Assembly: GCA_028287545.1 (NCBI GenBank)
Contig: JAQBPL010000216.1
Coordinates: 1-26,185 of the forward strand
Source: Vulcanimicrobiota bacterium
Lineage (GTDB): Bacteria; Eremiobacterota; Eremiobacteria; Baltobacterales; Baltobacteraceae
Length of the DNA stretch: 26,185 bases
Direction: 5' to 3'
The notes beneath the pieces were generated by a model. The model saw only the letters and a list, made by a program, of their open reading frames with translations. It was not told where the DNA came from and ran no database searches. The position numbers and the translations under genes are program-made. Shown in pieces: positions 13,719 to 26,185 of the stretch. The number at the start of each line of letters is the position of its first letter. Within the stretch, counting starts at the first letter, position 1.

Positions 13719-15217
13719 AGTACGCGACCTGGGCGATTGTCGCCCTGGTGACGCTGCTGCGCGCGTTTGCCGCAGCCAAAGTTCCGCTGACCGGCGACGA
13801 AGCGTACTATTGGGAGTGGTCCAAACACCTCGCGCTCGGCTACGCCGATCATCCGCCGATGGTCGCGTACCTCATCCTGCCGTTCTCGTGGGCGACCGCC
13901 AATCCGATTTGGATTCGCTTGGGCTTTCTCGCCTGCGGCGTGATCGCGACGCTGGCCGCGGCGGCGACGGCGAAACGGATCACCGGCGACGAGCGCGCCG
14001 GCATGGTCACCGCGCTCGCGATGATGCTCACGCCGATGCTCTCGGTCGGCTTCGTGATCGCGACCCCGGATGGACCGCTGATGGCCGCGTGGGCATGCTG
14101 CCTCTACTTCGCGATACGTGCGTCGCAAACCAACGCGAAGCGCGACTTCGTGTTCCTCGGCGTCGCGATCGCCGCTGCGTTGCTTTCGAAGATGTTCGCC
14201 TACGCGCTGGTCGCCGGGATCATCGCCTGGTCGCTCGTGCCGTCGCGGCGCGACCTCTGGAGCCGCGGGCTCGGCCTCTCGTTCGCCGTCGCGGCGCTCC
14301 TCTACGCGCCGTTCGTCGCGTGGAACGCGACCCATCATTGGGTGACGTTCTCGTTCGCGTTCCAACAGCGGCACGTCTCCGAGCCCTCGCTCTTGCGCCC
14401 GTTGAACTACTTGCTGGCATGCGCGGGCGCGTATTCGCCCGGACTCTGGTTTGCGGCGCTGCTCGTGTTCGTGCGGCCGCGCAACGCGCTGGTGGCGTGG
14501 ACTGCCGGCCCGCTGCTCGCGCTGCTGATCCTGCTGAACTTTCACGAACGAATCGAGTTCCACTGGATCTTCGGACCGTACATCTCGCTGTGCGTCGGCA
14601 TGGGCGTGGCGTTCGAATCGCTCTCGCACCGCGCGCGCGTGCTGTGGGCGACGGCGGCCGCCGTGCCGGCCGCCGTGCTCATCCCGTTCCTGTTCGCCGC
14701 GGCCGCGTTCCCGGGGCCGCTGTACTCGCAATTCCGGGCAACCGGCTCGACGCTGCGCAACACCGGACCGTTCGAGATCTTCACCTACTGGCCGCTCGCG
14801 CAGGACGTGCGCCGCATGGCCGATGCGAACGACGCGGTCGTCGTCACCGACGGCTACGGCTTCTCGTCGTCGCTCGATTACGAGGCGGGGATCCCGCCGG
14901 TGTTCGTCGGCTACAACGCGCAAGGCCAGGAAGCCAAGCACTGGTACAACCCGGACATGCACCCCAAACGCATCTTGTTCGTCGACAAGGAAGCACTCGT
15001 ACCGCTCAAGGGGCGGCCCGAGACGTATCCCGGCCGCGACGACTTCAACCGGCGTTTCCACTTGGCGTGCGGCCGCGTCGAACCGGGTCCCGGACTCGAA
15101 TATTCCTACACCGATCCGACCGGTCACACCGTTCCGGCGCGCCGCTACTATTTGACGTGGTGCGTCGACCCGCGGCCGAACGCGCTGCGCATCCTGCGCT
15201 GGGACGTTCCGGTGTGA
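13715..15217 (+). CDS. Glycosyltransferase family 39 (PMT/ArnT-like) membrane protein
   Basis: This 500-residue polytopic inner-membrane GT-C glycosyltransferase probably uses a polyprenyl-phosphate-linked sugar. The family motif GDEAYYWEWSKH sits in the first periplasmic loop (residues 27-38), followed by LGYADHPPMVAYL. About ten to eleven hydrophobic segments follow, such as LGFLACGVIATLAAAATA, MVTALAMMLTPMLSVGFVIA and LWATAAAVPAAVLIPFLFAA. A soluble C-terminal region of about 130 residues comes last (from about DVRRMADANDAVVVTDGYGF), as in ArnT-like proteins. The acceptor (lipid A, protein or another glycan) is unknown. The GTG start overlaps the SDR stop and its own stop overlaps the next GTG, so it is embedded in the operon. 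The much longer upstream-extended frame only shadows the SDR gene. Confidence 0.92.
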   Translation: MKYATWAIVALVTLLRAFAAAKVPLTGDEAYYWEWSKHLALGYADHPPMVAYLILPFSWATANPIWIRLGFLACGVIATLAAAATAKRITGDERAGMVTALAMMLTPMLSVGFVIATPDGPLMAAWACCLYFAIRASQTNAKRDFVFLGVAIAAALLSKMFAYALVAGIIAWSLVPSRRDLWSRGLGLSFAVAALLYAPFVAWNATHHWVTFSFAFQQRHVSEPSLLRPLNYLLACAGAYSPGLWFAALLVFVRPRNALVAWTAGPLLALLILLNFHERIEFHWIFGPYISLCVGMGVAFESLSHRARVLWATAAAVPAAVLIPFLFAAAAFPGPLYSQFRATGSTLRNTGPFEIFTYWPLAQDVRRMADANDAVVVTDGYGFSSSLDYEAGIPPVFVGYNAQGQEAKHWYNPDMHPKRILFVDKEALVPLKGRPETYPGRDDFNRRFHLACGRVEPGPGLEYSYTDPTGHTVPARRYYLTWCVDPRPNALRILRWDVPV

Positions 15218-15764
15218 ACGGGCCGGGGATCGACTACATCCCGCTCACAGCGCTCGCGGCGAAGAAGACGACGACGGCGGAGCTGCGCGCGCTGGCGTGC
15301 GAGCGGATGCGGCGGCTCGGCTATCCGTTCGTTGCGACGGAGTTCACGCCGGCGGGCGGCGCGTGCCGCTTCGACGTGATCGGCTTGGGCCGCTATACGC
15401 GCCAAGTCCGCATCTACGAGGTGAAGTCGTCGCGGGCGGACTTCCTGGCCGACAAGAAGTGGCAGACGTATCTGCCGTTCGCGACGCACTTCGCGTTCGT
15501 CGCTCCGGCCGGGGCGATCCACGGCTGGGAACTCGACGGCGGGGTCGGCTTAATCGAGTACGGTCACCCGTCGTTCGAGCGCATGATCGCCAATCGCCGG
15601 TTCGGTTTCCGCATCCGCCCGGAGGACGCGCTGCGCGCCTCGCGCCCGGCGCGGCGCCTCCGCAACGCGGTCGCCGACGAAGAGTGGACCGCGCTTCTCG
15701 AGACCATTGCTTTCGGCCGGCCGCTGCCGGACGATGAACCAACCTTCACCGACGGAGCCGGTAT

Positions 15765-15768
<4 letters not shown>
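15214..15768 (+). CDS. MmcB-like PD-(D/E)XK family protein (putative DNA-repair nuclease)
   Basis: This 184-residue protein matches the MmcB family, whose founding member in Caulobacter belongs to the DNA-damage regulon. The PD-(D/E)XK nuclease core is visible: Asp-54 in CRFDVIGLG, then the E-V-K motif at residues 69-71 in RIYEVKSSRADFL, followed by the family's DKKWQTYLPFATHFAFVAP. N-terminal to that is a helix LRALACERMRRLGYPFVATE with Glu-43, a plausible extra acid. The predicted function is endonuclease-like action on DNA; activity is inferred only. The start is GTG at 15214, overlapping the upstream stop as GTGA; the longer open frame upstream only shadows the glycosyltransferase. It sits between envelope genes, with no other repair gene near, and its stop overlaps the next gene's TTG start. 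Confidence 0.85.
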
Positions 15769-18267
<2,499 letters not shown>

Positions 18268-18281
<14 letters not shown>

Positions 18282-19728
18282 GATCGCTGCGGCGTTCGCC
18301 GCCGCGGCGCTGCTGGCGTCGTGCGGACGGCATGCCGCCGCACCGCACGCCGCGAGCGGTCCGACGCCGATCGCCGCGGCGCCGCACGCGCCGGCCTGGA
18401 ACGCGCGCGACGTCGCTGCGCTGCAGGCGCAGCTGCGCGGTGCGCTCGGCGCGTCGGCGTTGGCGACCGGCGGCCTCGCCGTGCTCGACGCGCAAGGCCG
18501 TGCGCTCTTCGTCCGGCGCGAGCGGACGCCGCTGGCGCCGGCATCGACCTTCAAGCTCGTCGTCGGTGCGACGGCGCTCGAAACACTCGGCCCCGACTAT
18601 CGCTTCGCGACGACGTTCGAGGGGCTCGCGGCGCCCGTCAACGGAACGCTTCGCGGCGATCTCTACTTGGTGGGGAACGGCGATCCCACGCTGACGCGCG
18701 ACGATCTGCGCGCCGGCGCCGGGGCGCTCGCGCGGGCGGGCGTGCACACGATCGAAGGCGACGTCGTCGCGGACGCCTCAATATTCGGCGGGCGCGAGGT
18801 GAACCCGGCGTGGGAACCCGACGATCTGCAGTACGGGTACGCCGCTGGAACGAGCGCGCTCGCGCTGGACGGCGGAACGGTGGAGTTTCACATCGTGCCG
18901 ACGGTCGTCGGGGGGCCGGCGCGCATCATCGCGCTGCCGGCCTCGACGGAAGTACGGGTAGCCGGCGGGATCGTCACCTCGTACGCCACGATGCTGCAGA
19001 TCCAGCGCGATCCGGTGCGCAACGACTTCACCTTCGAGGGCCGCGTCGCCGCCGGTGCCGAGCAATCGTTCTGGCGGCCCGTGACCGGTCTGCCGCAGTA
19101 CGCCGCCGACGTCGCGCACGTGATGCTGCGCCAGCGCGGGATCACCGTTCGCGGCGGGGTACAGACCGGGATCGCGCCGGTCGCACCGTTCGTGCTGTGG
19201 CGCCACCGCTCGGCGCCGCTGCGCGAGATCGTCCCGCAGATGATGCTGATCTCGGACAACCATTACGCGGAACAGCTGCTGCGCGCGGTCGGCGCGACGC
19301 ACGGAGGGGGCACCGTGGCGGGCGGCGCGGCGCTCGAGCGCGCGGTGATGATGCGCGACGGCGTGCCGCAGGGTGGGCTGCGCATCGTCGATGCCAGCGG
19401 CCTCGCGCCGACCGACCGCATCGCACCGCTCACCCTCGCGATGCTCTTGGTGCGCACGGCGGTCGAGCCGGTGGGGCCGGTGTTCGTCCGCTCGCTGCCG
19501 CGGGTGGGGATCGAAGGAACCGTGCGCTGGCACCATCTCACCGACGCCTTGGGCCGGGCGCGAGCCAAGAGCGGGCACATTGAGAACGTGAACGCGCTGG
19601 CGGGATACGTCGAGACGCGGCGGCACGGACGGGTCGCGTTCGCGTTCATCCTCAACGATCGCCGCGCGGACGACGGACCCGTCTACGCTGGAATCGACCG
19701 CGCGCTCGACATCCTGGCGCGCAGCTGA
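18268..19728 (+). CDS. dacB: D-alanyl-D-alanine carboxypeptidase, PBP4/DacB type (peptidase S13), lipoprotein
   Basis: This 486-residue periplasmic penicillin-binding protein cleaves the terminal D-Ala, or cross-links, of peptidoglycan. The N-terminus MSVRRIAAAFAAAALLASCG is a lipoprotein signal with Cys-19 in LASC, so it is probably membrane-anchored. All three S13 active-site motifs are present: SxxK is Ser-93-Thr-Phe-Lys-96, SxN is Ser-329-Asp-Asn-331, and KTG is Lys-434-Ser-Gly-436. Between the first two lies the insert typical of class C low-mass PBPs, with GDLYLVGNGDPTLTRDDLRA. The length is normal for the family. The ATG lies inside the end of the aminopeptidase gene (14-base overlap), so translation is probably coupled. 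A lipoprotein anchor is less common than the cleaved signal of E. coli PBP4. Confidence 0.94.
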
Positions 19729-19750
19729 CAAGAGAGGGAAGGAGACCACC

Positions 19751-21150
<1,400 letters not shown>

Positions 21151-21154
<4 letters not shown>

Positions 21155-22497
21155 ACGACGTGCGTGACGAGGCGCTGGCGCTCGCCGACGAGACGATCGC
21201 CTTCCTGCGCGCCGCCGGCGCGAGCGACGCCGAAGCGACGGTGTCGGTCGTCGACCGTTTCTCGTGCGAGGCGCGCGGCACGGAACTGACCAAACTGCAG
21301 CGCTCACGCGGACGCACACTGTCGGTGCGCGCCTTCGTCGGGACGCGGCGCGCGGCATTCTCCACCACCGACGTGAGCCGCGACGGCATCGCCGCGCTCG
21401 CGCGGAACGCGGTCGCGGCGGCGGCGTTCGTCGGCGAGGACCCGCACGCGGGGCTGCCGGAAGCCTTCGCCGACGACGGCGTTTGCGATCACGACTTGTT
21501 CACGGTCGCGCCGGACGTCGCGGAACGCGACGACGAGGAGAAGATCGCCGAGGCGGTCGGAATGGAGCGCGCGCTCCGCGAGGCGGACGTGCGGATCACG
21601 AACTCGCAAGCATCGCGCGTCGGCGATACGGTCGCCTCCTGGGCGCTGGCGAACACGCGCGGCTTCCGCGGCGTCACCCAGGGAACGACCGTCTCGCGCT
21701 CCGCCGCGCCGATCGCGCAGGACGGCGACCGCAAACGGATCGGCAACTACGGCACGGCGGCGCGCGGCTGGGCGACGGCCGAACCGGCGCAGGCGGTCGC
21801 GCTGCACGCGGTGCACCGCGCGCTCGCGCTGTGCGGCGCGCGCAAGCCTGCGACGATGCGCGTCCCGATCATCTTCGAACGCGACGTCGCAGCGGCGGTG
21901 ATCGCCGACGTGTTCTCGGCGTTGAGCGCCGCCAACGTCGCGACCGGCAACTCGTGGCTCGCCGAGCGGATCGGCGAGCGGATCGGCAGCGAGCGGGTGA
22001 CGATCGTCGACGACGGACGGTTGCGGGGCGGCCTCGGAACCTCGCCGTTCGACGCCGAGGGAACGCCGACGCGCGAGACCGTCGCGTTCGAGGGCGGCGT
22101 CCTGCGGACGTATCTGAGCGACGTCTATTGGGGACGCCGGCTCGGGATCGCCTCGACCGGAAACGCCGCCGGCGGCGGCGTCGGCGCGAACAACCTGTTC
22201 CTCGCGCCGGGGAACGGCACGCTCGACGACCTCGTGGCGAACACGGAACGCGGCGTGCTCGTGCTCGACACGATCGGCTTCGCGACGGAACACGCGAGCG
22301 GCGTCTACAGCCGCGGCGCGCGCGGCATCTACATCGAAGACGGTGCGCCGGCGTACCCGGTCGACGAGTTCACGATCTCCTCGACGCTCCCCGAGATGCT
22401 GGCCGGCATCGACGCGGTCGCAGGCGATCTGCGCTTCGACGGAACGATCGTCTCGCCGTCGTTCCGCGTAGCCGAGATGACGGTTGGCGGGAGCTAG
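21151..22497 (+). CDS. pmbA: TldE/PmbA-type subunit of the TldD/TldE protease
   Basis: This 448-residue protein is the non-catalytic partner that completes the TldD/TldE proteolytic chamber. It shares the TldD fold but lacks the HExxxH motif; at the equivalent place it reads FERDVAAAVIADVFSALSA. The PmbA-type conserved blocks GTSPFDAEGTPTRETVAFEG, STGNAAGGGVGANNLFLAPG and GVYSRGARGIYIEDG are present, the last being the family's C-terminal signature. The ATG at 21151 overlaps the tldD stop by 4 bases, so the two subunits should be made in equal amounts. The longer frame opening at 20794 is only a shadow of tldD. It is predicted to be cytoplasmic, with no signal peptide. The gene ends 27 bases before the next plus-strand gene. 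Confidence 0.95.
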
Positions 22498-22524
22498 GGC
22501 ACCGCATCGCGGAAGAGGCCGGTC

Positions 22525-23469
22525 ATGCTGCATCCGCAAGCCCGTGCGTTTCTCGATCAGATCGCCGCGCTGAACCGACCTCCGATCGAGACGATGCCGC
22601 TCGCGGACGTCCGCGCGCTCTTCGAAGACTCGTTTTCCCGGCTGGCCGGTTCGCCGGTCGAGGTCGGCCACGTCCAGGACGTCCTTGCGCCCGGGCCGCG
22701 CGGCCCGATCCCCGTGCGCGTCTACACGCCGCTCGGCGCGAGCGGCGTGCTGCCGCTTTTCGTCTTCTTTCACGGCGGCGGATACGTATGCGGCAGCCGC
22801 AACAGTTACGACGCGGTCTGCCGTCTGCTGACGCAGGAGAGCGGCTGTGTCGTCGCGTCGGTCGACTATCGTCTCGCGCCGGAGTTTCCGGCGCCGGCAC
22901 CGTTCGAAGATTCCTACGCCGCGTTCGTCTGGCTGGCCACGCACGCCGCGGAATTCGGTGCCGACGGCACGCGCATCGCAATCGGCGGCGACAGCGCGGG
23001 CGGCGGTTTGGCCGCCAACGTCGCGCTGAAAGCTCGCGACGCGAACGGGCCGGCGATCGCGCACCAGTTGCTGGTGTACCCGAACGTCGAAAACGATGTG
23101 GTCAGCGAGTCGTACAAGGCATACGCGGAAGGTCACTTCCTCACGGGCGAACGCATGGCGTTCTACTGGAAGTGCTACGTTCCGCAGCCCGAACTGGAGC
23201 AGCAGCAATACTTGCAGGCGACGAGCGCGTCAACGCTGCGCGGTCTGCCGCCGGCGACGATCGTCCTGGCCGAATGCGATCCGCTCTTCAGTCAGGGCGT
23301 CGCGTACGCGGAACGCCTGCGCGCGGACGGCGTGCCGGCCGAACTGCGCGTGTACGACGGCATGATCCACGCGTTCTTCTCGTTCATCGGTCTCTTCCCG
23401 CAAGGCCGAGAAGCCGTCATCGCCGCGGGCCGCACCGTAGGAGAAGCACTCGCGCCCGTGTCACGCTGA
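22525..23469 (+). CDS. Alpha/beta hydrolase, hormone-sensitive-lipase (HSL/fold-3) type esterase
   Basis: This 314-residue carboxylesterase belongs to the HSL (bacterial family IV) group. The oxyanion-hole motif HGGG is at residues 83-86 (FFHGGGYVCGS). The nucleophile Ser-157 lies in GGDSAGGG. The acid is Asp-252 in ECDPL, and the catalytic His-282 lies in YDGMIHAFFSF. VDYRLAPEFPAPAPFEDSYA is a further family signature. It should hydrolyse short acyl esters; the natural substrate is unknown. It has no signal peptide. GGAAGAGG lies just before the ATG. It is the last gene of the plus-strand series and converges with the threonine aldolase gene, their coding ends overlapping by 9 bases. Unlike the hydrolase-fold protein at 12250-12945, its catalytic triad is intact. 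Confidence 0.95.
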   Translation: MLHPQARAFLDQIAALNRPPIETMPLADVRALFEDSFSRLAGSPVEVGHVQDVLAPGPRGPIPVRVYTPLGASGVLPLFVFFHGGGYVCGSRNSYDAVCRLLTQESGCVVASVDYRLAPEFPAPAPFEDSYAAFVWLATHAAEFGADGTRIAIGGDSAGGGLAANVALKARDANGPAIAHQLLVYPNVENDVVSESYKAYAEGHFLTGERMAFYWKCYVPQPELEQQQYLQATSASTLRGLPPATIVLAECDPLFSQGVAYAERLRADGVPAELRVYDGMIHAFFSFIGLFPQGREAVIAAGRTVGEALAPVSR

Positions 23470-24552
23470 GCACATCCTTGACACGGTCCGCGCAATGAGG
23501 TCCGCGAAGGCGGCGCGGATCTCGGCGACGTCGATCGCTAGCGTGTCGGGGCCGACGGCGAGTTCGAACGACCAGACGTTGGGGTCCGGTGTGGCGGTGA
23601 GGTTCGGGCCGAAGAGCTGGATGCCGTGCGCGGCCTCGACCGCGTCGCGCGCCGCGAAGAGCGCGGTGCGGTCGCCGCGCAGGAACACCGCGAACGCGTT
23701 GCACGCCGGCGGGTCCGTGCTGACGCCGATTCCGGGGACCTCGCGCAGCGCGGCCGCGATCAGCGCGGCGCGCACGTGGTACTCCGCCATGCGCGGAAGC
23801 TCGCGGCGCAAACCTTCGCGCGCGGCGACGGCGTACGGGTAGGCGCGATAGGGAATCGAGCCGGCGCGCTCGATCCACACGCGCGCGGCGGCGATCGTCT
23901 CTGCGTCGCCGGCGAGCGCGGCGCCCGCGAGGCCCTGCAAGCCCTTGTAGAACGAGACGTACACGGTGTCGGCGAGCGCGGCGATCTCGGCCGGCGTGCG
24001 GCCGTAGCCCGGCGCGGCTTCCCAGAGGCGGGCGCCGTCGAGATGGAACGCCGCGCCGAGACGGCGGGTCACATCGCCGATCGCGACGAGTTCGTCCCAG
24101 GGCGGCACTCGATACCCAGCGCGGCGCAGCGGAAGCTCGACGACGACCGCGGCGAGCGGTTCGCGCACCGCCTCGACGTCGGCGGCGCTGAAGGGCGTAT
24201 TGAGCGCGCCGACCCGCGCGACGCGCAAGCCGTAGAGCGTGCCGATGGCGTCCTTTTCGTCCTCGACGATGTGCGAGCGCGGGTGCGCCGCGACCGCCGT
24301 GCGGCCGCGCCGGTCGGCGTGCACGCGCAGCGCGGAGAGTTGCGCCGCCTTGCCGCTCACCGCGAAAATCGCGGCGTCTTTCCCGAGCAGCGCGGCGACC
24401 TCGCGCTCGAGGTCCGTGATGACGGCGCCTTCGCCGTACTGGTCCGTTTCGGTATCCGGGGCAAGCGCCTCGCTCAAGCGGCGCAGCTCGCCCGCGGCAT
24501 CCCGCGTGCCGCGGCGAGAAAGAAAGCGCAGCGCGCGTTGTTCTTCGATCAC
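23461..24552 (-). CDS. Low-specificity threonine aldolase-type PLP enzyme
   Basis: This 363-residue fold-type I PLP enzyme belongs to the beta-eliminating lyase/threonine aldolase family, which splits threonine or allo-threonine to glycine and acetaldehyde. The family's early block is TDQYGEGAVITDLEREVAAL, followed by AIFAVSGKAAQLSAL. The PLP-contacting segment is FHLDGARLWEA, with His-170, Asp-172 and Arg-175. The Schiff-base lysine is Lys-203 in VSFYKGLQGLAG. The catalytic set is complete, though the sequence around Lys-203 (SFYKGL, not SxSKGL) is unusual, so another amino acid could be the real substrate. The ATG lies 20 bases after the stop of the upstream cyclase gene on the same strand, so the two are probably co-transcribed. 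It converges with the esterase gene. Confidence 0.88.
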   Translation of the reverse strand: MIEEQRALRFLSRRGTRDAAGELRRLSEALAPDTETDQYGEGAVITDLEREVAALLGKDAAIFAVSGKAAQLSALRVHADRRGRTAVAAHPRSHIVEDEKDAIGTLYGLRVARVGALNTPFSAADVEAVREPLAAVVVELPLRRAGYRVPPWDELVAIGDVTRRLGAAFHLDGARLWEAAPGYGRTPAEIAALADTVYVSFYKGLQGLAGAALAGDAETIAAARVWIERAGSIPYRAYPYAVAAREGLRRELPRMAEYHVRAALIAAALREVPGIGVSTDPPACNAFAVFLRGDRTALFAARDAVEAAHGIQLFGPNLTATPDPNVWSFELAVGPDTLAIDVAEIRAAFADLIARTVSRMCSA

Positions 24553-24571
24553 CCGGCGCGTCTTCGACGCC

Positions 24572-25537
24572 CTAAAGGGATGACCGGTTTGCGGGGGCGG
24601 GAGCGGAACGCACCGTCGGCACGCGCCGGACCGACGAGACGGCCTCGATCTCGTACACCTCGACCGGTTCGCGCTTTCCGCGCACGGGCTGCGCGCCGAG
24701 CGAGCGCATCCGATACCGGTCGGCGTCGCGCACGGCGCGAATCACGTCTTGGGTCGCGACGACCGGCACGGCCATCCGCTTCGAGAGGCCTTCCACCCGT
24801 TTGGCGGTGTTGACGGTGTCGGAGACGACGGTCGTGTCGATGTGCAGCGCGTCCCCGACGGCGCCGAAGGTGACCGGGCCGGTGTGCAAGCCGACGCCGA
24901 TCTCGATGATCGGTCCCGTGGTTTCGCGGTTGAGATCACGCACGGCGTCCTGCAGCGCGAGCGCCGCGTCGAGCGCGTCTTCGACGTTGCGCGGAAAGAG
25001 CGCCATGTAGCCGTCGCCCAGATACTTGTCGACGCTGCCGCGGTGGTCGCGGATGACGCGGGCGGAACGGGCGAAGAAGCCGGCGATCAAGACGAAGGCC
25101 TCCTCAGAGGACAGCGTCTCGGTCAGCGCCGTCGAATCGCGGATGTCGGCGAACAGTACGGTCATCTGTTCGGTTGCGCGGTCGCCCAGTGCGACGTCGG
25201 CGAGCGACGTGCGGCCGAGACGATCGACCAGCGTTCGAGGCAGAAAGCGGCCTTTGGCCGCGCTCTCGCGTTCGAGCGCCGCCCACAGCCGCGCCGGGCG
25301 GTCGCGCGTCGCGCTGACGATGCTCTGAGCGAACCGTGCCGCGCCGGCCAGCCCGACGACCAGCCAGACGCCCGCCAGGACGCCGTCGATGTCGACCGCG
25401 GCGATCGCGGCGCCTATCAGGGCTGCTGCTGCCGATTCGGCCGCCTCCCGGCGGCGGCGCAAGGCGGGGCCGGTCGCGAGCGCGACGATGGCCAGCGTGG
25501 CGAGAGCGCCGATGCCGGCCGCAGTGAGCGGGCTCAT
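24572..25537 (-). CDS. Membrane-anchored class III adenylate/guanylate cyclase
   Basis: From the ATG at 25535-25537 the product has 321 residues. A frame extension upstream of it is arginine/cysteine-rich and unlikely to be translated. The N-terminal 75 residues hold two to three hydrophobic helices (LTAAGIGALATLAIVALATG, AAALIGAAIAAVDI and VLAGVWLVVGLAGAA), so it is a membrane protein with little outside sensory domain. The class III catalytic domain spans about residues 120-300. Metal-binding Asp-131 lies in VLFADIRDST and Asp-175 in DKYLGDGYMALF, with a substrate-position Lys-171. Later come HTGPVTFGAVGD and the TVVSDTVNTAKRVEGLSK segment. Probably it makes cAMP, but AMP versus GMP specificity needs alignment. 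No clear ribosome site is seen. It shares a 132-base intergenic region with the divergent malic enzyme gene. Confidence 0.88.
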   Translation of the reverse strand: MSPLTAAGIGALATLAIVALATGPALRRRREAAESAAAALIGAAIAAVDIDGVLAGVWLVVGLAGAARFAQSIVSATRDRPARLWAALERESAAKGRFLPRTLVDRLGRTSLADVALGDRATEQMTVLFADIRDSTALTETLSSEEAFVLIAGFFARSARVIRDHRGSVDKYLGDGYMALFPRNVEDALDAALALQDAVRDLNRETTGPIIEIGVGLHTGPVTFGAVGDALHIDTTVVSDTVNTAKRVEGLSKRMAVPVVATQDVIRAVRDADRYRMRSLGAQPVRGKREPVEVYEIEAVSSVRRVPTVRSAPAPANRSSL

Positions 25538-25669
25538 GATCTGTAGGATGCCCCGATCGAGGCGGAATCGTCGACGGCCGACCGCCTTATCGCAATGCTC
25601 CCCGAGGCAGCGAACGTTCGACCGGGAATCCATAGGACACGCGTGCCGGGACACCGTACCGGATGTACG

Positions 25670-26185
25670 ATGGCCAACGCACCTTCAATCGGCACGCAGC
25701 TCGTCATGCGCTTGGAGACCCCGAACACGCCGGGGTCCTTTGGTATCCTCGCCTCCGCGATCGGCGACGCCGGCGGGATGGTCGGGGCGGTAGACACGCG
25801 CACGGTCGGTAAATCCACGATCGTTCGGGACGTCACCGTCGAGGTTCGCAGCGAGGCCGTGGGCGACGACGTGCGGCGCGCGATCGAGCGCCTCGAGGGC
25901 GTGCGCATCCTCAACGTCTCCGACGCGACGTTCCTGGCCCACCTGGGCGGCAAGATCCGCACCGGGATCACGCGCCCGGTCAAGACGCGCCAAGATCTCT
26001 CGACCGTGTACACGCCGGGCGTCGCACGCGTCTCAAGCGCGATCGCCAAGGACCCCGACAAGGCGTACGCGCTGACGATCAAGCGCAACACCGTGTGCGT
26101 GCTGACCGACGGCACCGCGGTGCTCGGTCTGGGCGACATCGGCCCGTACGGCGCGGCGCCGGTGATGGAGGGCAAGTGCATGCTC
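25670..26185 (+). CDS. NAD-type malic enzyme with N-terminal ACT domain (3' partial)
   Basis: The frame is open from the ATG at 25670 to the window end, giving the first 172 residues. Residues about 10-85 look like an ACT regulatory domain (LVMRLETPNTPGSFGILASA, then STIVRDVTVEVRSEAVGDDV), which in other enzymes binds amino acids or similar effectors. The malic-enzyme N-terminal domain begins near residue 95: VYTPGVARVSSAIAKDP is the family signature. TDGTAVLGLGDIGPYGAAPV and MEGKCML lead into the catalytic region, which continues outside the window. The full enzyme should decarboxylate malate to pyruvate with NAD(P)+. The ribosome site is weak. The gene diverges from the nucleotide cyclase; I saw no convincing promoter in the 132 bases between. 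Confidence 0.92.
   Translation, partial: MANAPSIGTQLVMRLETPNTPGSFGILASAIGDAGGMVGAVDTRTVGKSTIVRDVTVEVRSEAVGDDVRRAIERLEGVRILNVSDATFLAHLGGKIRTGITRPVKTRQDLSTVYTPGVARVSSAIAKDPDKAYALTIKRNTVCVLTDGTAVLGLGDIGPYGAAPVMEGKCML

Overview
This is a 26.2 kb chromosomal fragment from a GC-rich, diderm bacterium. The diderm call rests on an RND efflux pump, two lipoproteins and a PBP4-type D-Ala-D-Ala carboxypeptidase. The mix of a copper-amine-oxidase-type stalk-domain protein, a beta-propeller lipoprotein, an ACT-fused malic enzyme and a zinc-finger/DUF4349 anti-sigma factor fits uncultivated soil lineages such as Eremiobacterota (WPS-2). That placement is inference; no rRNA or marker gene is in the window. 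Coding density is high. Most neighbouring genes overlap by 4 bases (ATGA, GTGA or TTGA stop-start junctions), and GTG and TTG starts are frequent. I see no phage, IS transposase, CRISPR array or integrase.

Left part (1-3175): the end of a peptide/nickel-type ABC importer (two permeases, the first cut by the window edge), then a 154-bp structured inverted repeat, a beta-propeller lipoprotein, and about 470 bp with no convincing gene.

Redox block (3176-6922): four minus-strand genes read as one operon: Fur/PerR-family regulator, methionine-R-sulfoxide reductase B, ECF sigma factor, and a membrane anti-sigma factor with a C-terminal DUF4349. They diverge from a 2-Cys peroxiredoxin and a thioredoxin-fold protein. 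The shared intergenic region carries a 7-1-7 inverted repeat of Fur-box geometry, overlapping the predicted transcription start of the regulator operon. This is the most coherent regulatory system in the window.

Middle (6951-12945): tRNA-Leu(GAG) with its own promoter, a long leader hairpin and a strong terminator; a small unrecognised minus-strand gene; a lone RND permease with about 70 extra residues holding two additional hydrophobic segments; a secreted stalk-domain protein whose Shine-Dalgarno lies in a hairpin; and a convergent alpha/beta-hydrolase-fold protein lacking nucleophile and catalytic His.

Right part (12939-23469): eight co-directional, tightly packed plus-strand genes: SDR, GT39/PMT membrane glycosyltransferase, MmcB-like PD-(D/E)XK protein, M1 aminopeptidase fused to HEAT repeats, PBP4-type carboxypeptidase lipoprotein, TldD, TldE/PmbA, and an HSL-type esterase. 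The theme is envelope and peptide turnover. They converge on a minus-strand pair (class III nucleotide cyclase, then threonine aldolase). The window ends inside an ACT-domain malic enzyme that diverges from the cyclase.
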